Position numbers and translations under genes: made by a program. This document shows, one piece after another, positions 63,166 through 64,000 of a stretch of DNA of 64,000 nt. The stretch is from Seonamhaeicola sp. (GTDB lineage Bacteria > Bacteroidota > Bacteroidia > Flavobacteriales > Flavobacteriaceae). The DNA lies in the NCBI RefSeq assembly GCF_028281565.1, contig NZ_JANQJQ010000043.1, positions 360,478 to 424,477 on the forward strand. The letters run 5' to 3'. Position 1 is the stretch's first letter. Each line of letters opens with the position of its first letter. The notes beneath the pieces are model-generated. The model was not told the origin of the DNA and ran no database searches. It worked only from the letters and a program-made list of their open reading frames with translations.

Positions 63166-63549
63166 TTAAGATTTGTCAATCCTCCAGGGTGGATTTTTCC
63201 TGTTTTTTCCGGCATGAAATAAAATGAGGCGATTTCCATCCGGATCATTTAAATGCGCTTCACGCCATAACCAGGTTTTGTTTTCAGGTAATTGTGTGAA
63301 TTCAATACCCTTTTGCTGAAGGCTTTTGACAAGTCCATCTAAATGGTCATCCTCAAAATAAATGGTAATGCCTTCCCCTTTTGGTAATGCATCTACTTCA
63401 TGAATTGAGAAGGTACTGTTTCCGTCAGGACATTCAAATCTTACATATCCCGGGAGCGCATCTACAATGAGACGCAATCCCAGGATTTTGTAAAATTCGG
63501 TTGCTTTTGCAACATCTAAAGATGGTATGGTAATTTGGTTTAAATCCAT
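63166..63549 (-). CDS. VOC-family (glyoxalase/bleomycin-resistance-like) protein
   Basis: A 127-aa single-domain VOC protein: SLDVAKATEFYKILGLRLI, a metal-site-like HEVDALPKGEGITIYFE and the terminal AHLNDPDGNRLILFHAG. Such proteins are metal-dependent isomerases, dioxygenases or resistance proteins. It overlaps the upstream MFS gene by 10 bp. Substrate unknown. Confidence 0.88.
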   Translation of the reverse strand: MDLNQITIPSLDVAKATEFYKILGLRLIVDALPGYVRFECPDGNSTFSIHEVDALPKGEGITIYFEDDHLDGLVKSLQQKGIEFTQLPENKTWLWREAHLNDPDGNRLILFHAGKNRKNPPWRIDKS

Positions 63550-64000
63550 AACATTTCTTCTTCCATGTCAGCTTCCAGTTGTTTCTGCTCCTGTTTCTTT
63601 TTAACATTCAGGTAGTGTCTTAAAAAGAATAGTAAAAATACACAAAGCGCAGCTAATCCGGTAATGACAAACCATGTATTATCAAAACCTAATTTATCAG
63701 TCATTTGCAGCCCCATGTTATGCCCAAAGATATGGGCTATGGAGAATGCAATGGAATACAAAGCCATATACTCACCCTGGTTCCCCTTTTTAGCTCTGTC
63801 CATGGCAAAAGCATTAGAGAACGGGAAGGCAATCATTTCCCCAAAGGTCATTAATAGCATTCCTATAACCAGCACGCCTGTCCAGGAAGTTAAGTTTAAT
63901 ATGATGAAACTTAACCCCGTTAAAACAGCTCCAAAAAGCATAAGTCCTGCTTTTGTGAACGACGTATTCTCTAACCATTTTATAAGTGGCATTTCAAACA
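63540..64000 (-). CDS. MFS transporter, C-terminal part (cut by window end)
   Basis: At least 153 codons of an MFS-type protein. The frame stays open to the window edge, so the internal Met at 63992 is not the start. Several hydrophobic helices and the motif DRAKKGNQGEYMALYSIAF are visible, with a charged C-terminal tail (NVKKKQEQKQLEADMEEE). It overlaps the VOC gene by 10 bp. Substrate unknown. Confidence 0.8.
   Translation of the reverse strand, partial: FEMPLIKWLENTSFTKAGLMLFGAVLTGLSFIILNLTSWTGVLVIGMLLMTFGEMIAFPFSNAFAMDRAKKGNQGEYMALYSIAFSIAHIFGHNMGLQMTDKLGFDNTWFVITGLAALCVFLLFFLRHYLNVKKKQEQKQLEADMEEEMLWI

Noticed and set aside
1..64000. tRNA, rRNA, transposase or prophage genes
   Set aside because: No T-loop/anticodon-like arrangement, rRNA-like sequence, integrase or transposase motif was found in any frame.

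Overview
The window reads as chromosomal DNA of a marine member of the Bacteroidetes, most likely the family Flavobacteriaceae. The evidence is low GC, a SusC/SusD pair, many lipoproteins with short lipoboxes, -7 boxes close to TAnnTTTG, a divergent GSII/GSIII glutamine synthetase pair, a DUF3078 outer-membrane protein, a 1.1 kb-codon IcmF fusion and a small flavobacterial-type 50-aa protein. No rRNA, tRNA, CRISPR array, transposase or phage gene was seen.

Positions 1-34,904 form a polysaccharide utilization locus (PUL), almost entirely on the plus strand. In order: the C-terminal part of an aldehyde dehydrogenase, a HpcH/HpaI-type aldolase and an MFS sugar porter (sugar uptake and breakdown); an S1 sulfatase; a signal-less GH127-type hydrolase; SusC and SusD; a lipoprotein GH127-type hydrolase; a VCBS/ASPIC repeat protein; a GH2; a second sulfatase; a second VCBS/ASPIC protein; two tandem paralogous clan GH-A hydrolases resembling GH42/GH167; a GH16 with kappa-carrageenase-like features; a third sulfatase; an exported FAD oxidoreductase; a HEAT-like exported protein with a possible flavinylation motif; and an XdhC/MocA molybdenum-enzyme maturation pair. 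The gene set points to a sulfated red-algal galactan of the carrageenan or furcellaran type. The inferred flow is: GH16 cuts the chain, SusCD imports the pieces, sulfatases and exo-enzymes (GH127, GH2, GH42/167-like) trim them to galactose and 3,6-anhydro-galactose, and the dehydrogenase and aldolase begin catabolism. Substrate assignment is inference. No HTCS, AraC or sigma/anti-sigma regulator of the PUL lies inside the window.

Positions 34,905-45,900 are ordinary chromosome: a 50-aa protein, a BlaI/M56 sensor-repressor pair with two visible operator dyads and an unusual M56 protein carrying TonB-plug-like modules, a Ca/Na exchanger, a lipoprotein remnant, divergent GSII and GSIII, an AIR synthase (PurM) and DUF3078.

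Positions 45,900-64,000 hold a B12-dependent class II ribonucleotide reductase preceded by an overlapping 34-codon leader ORF, a minimal ABC ATPase plus membrane protein, a cluster of intergenic palindromes, prfA, pyrF, a helical-backbone metal receptor, several small proteins, DUF4197, purU, icmF, a Crp-like regulator, an SSS-family symporter, two related helical proteins flanking an Lrp regulator, a VOC protein and the C-terminal half of an MFS transporter cut by the right edge.

The best candidates for something undescribed are the tandem GH42/GH167-like lipoproteins alternating with VCBS/ASPIC proteins, the FAD oxidoreductase plus DAVAGAT protein pair at the PUL end, the double TonB-plug modules on the M56 sensor, and the leader ORF on the class II reductase gene.
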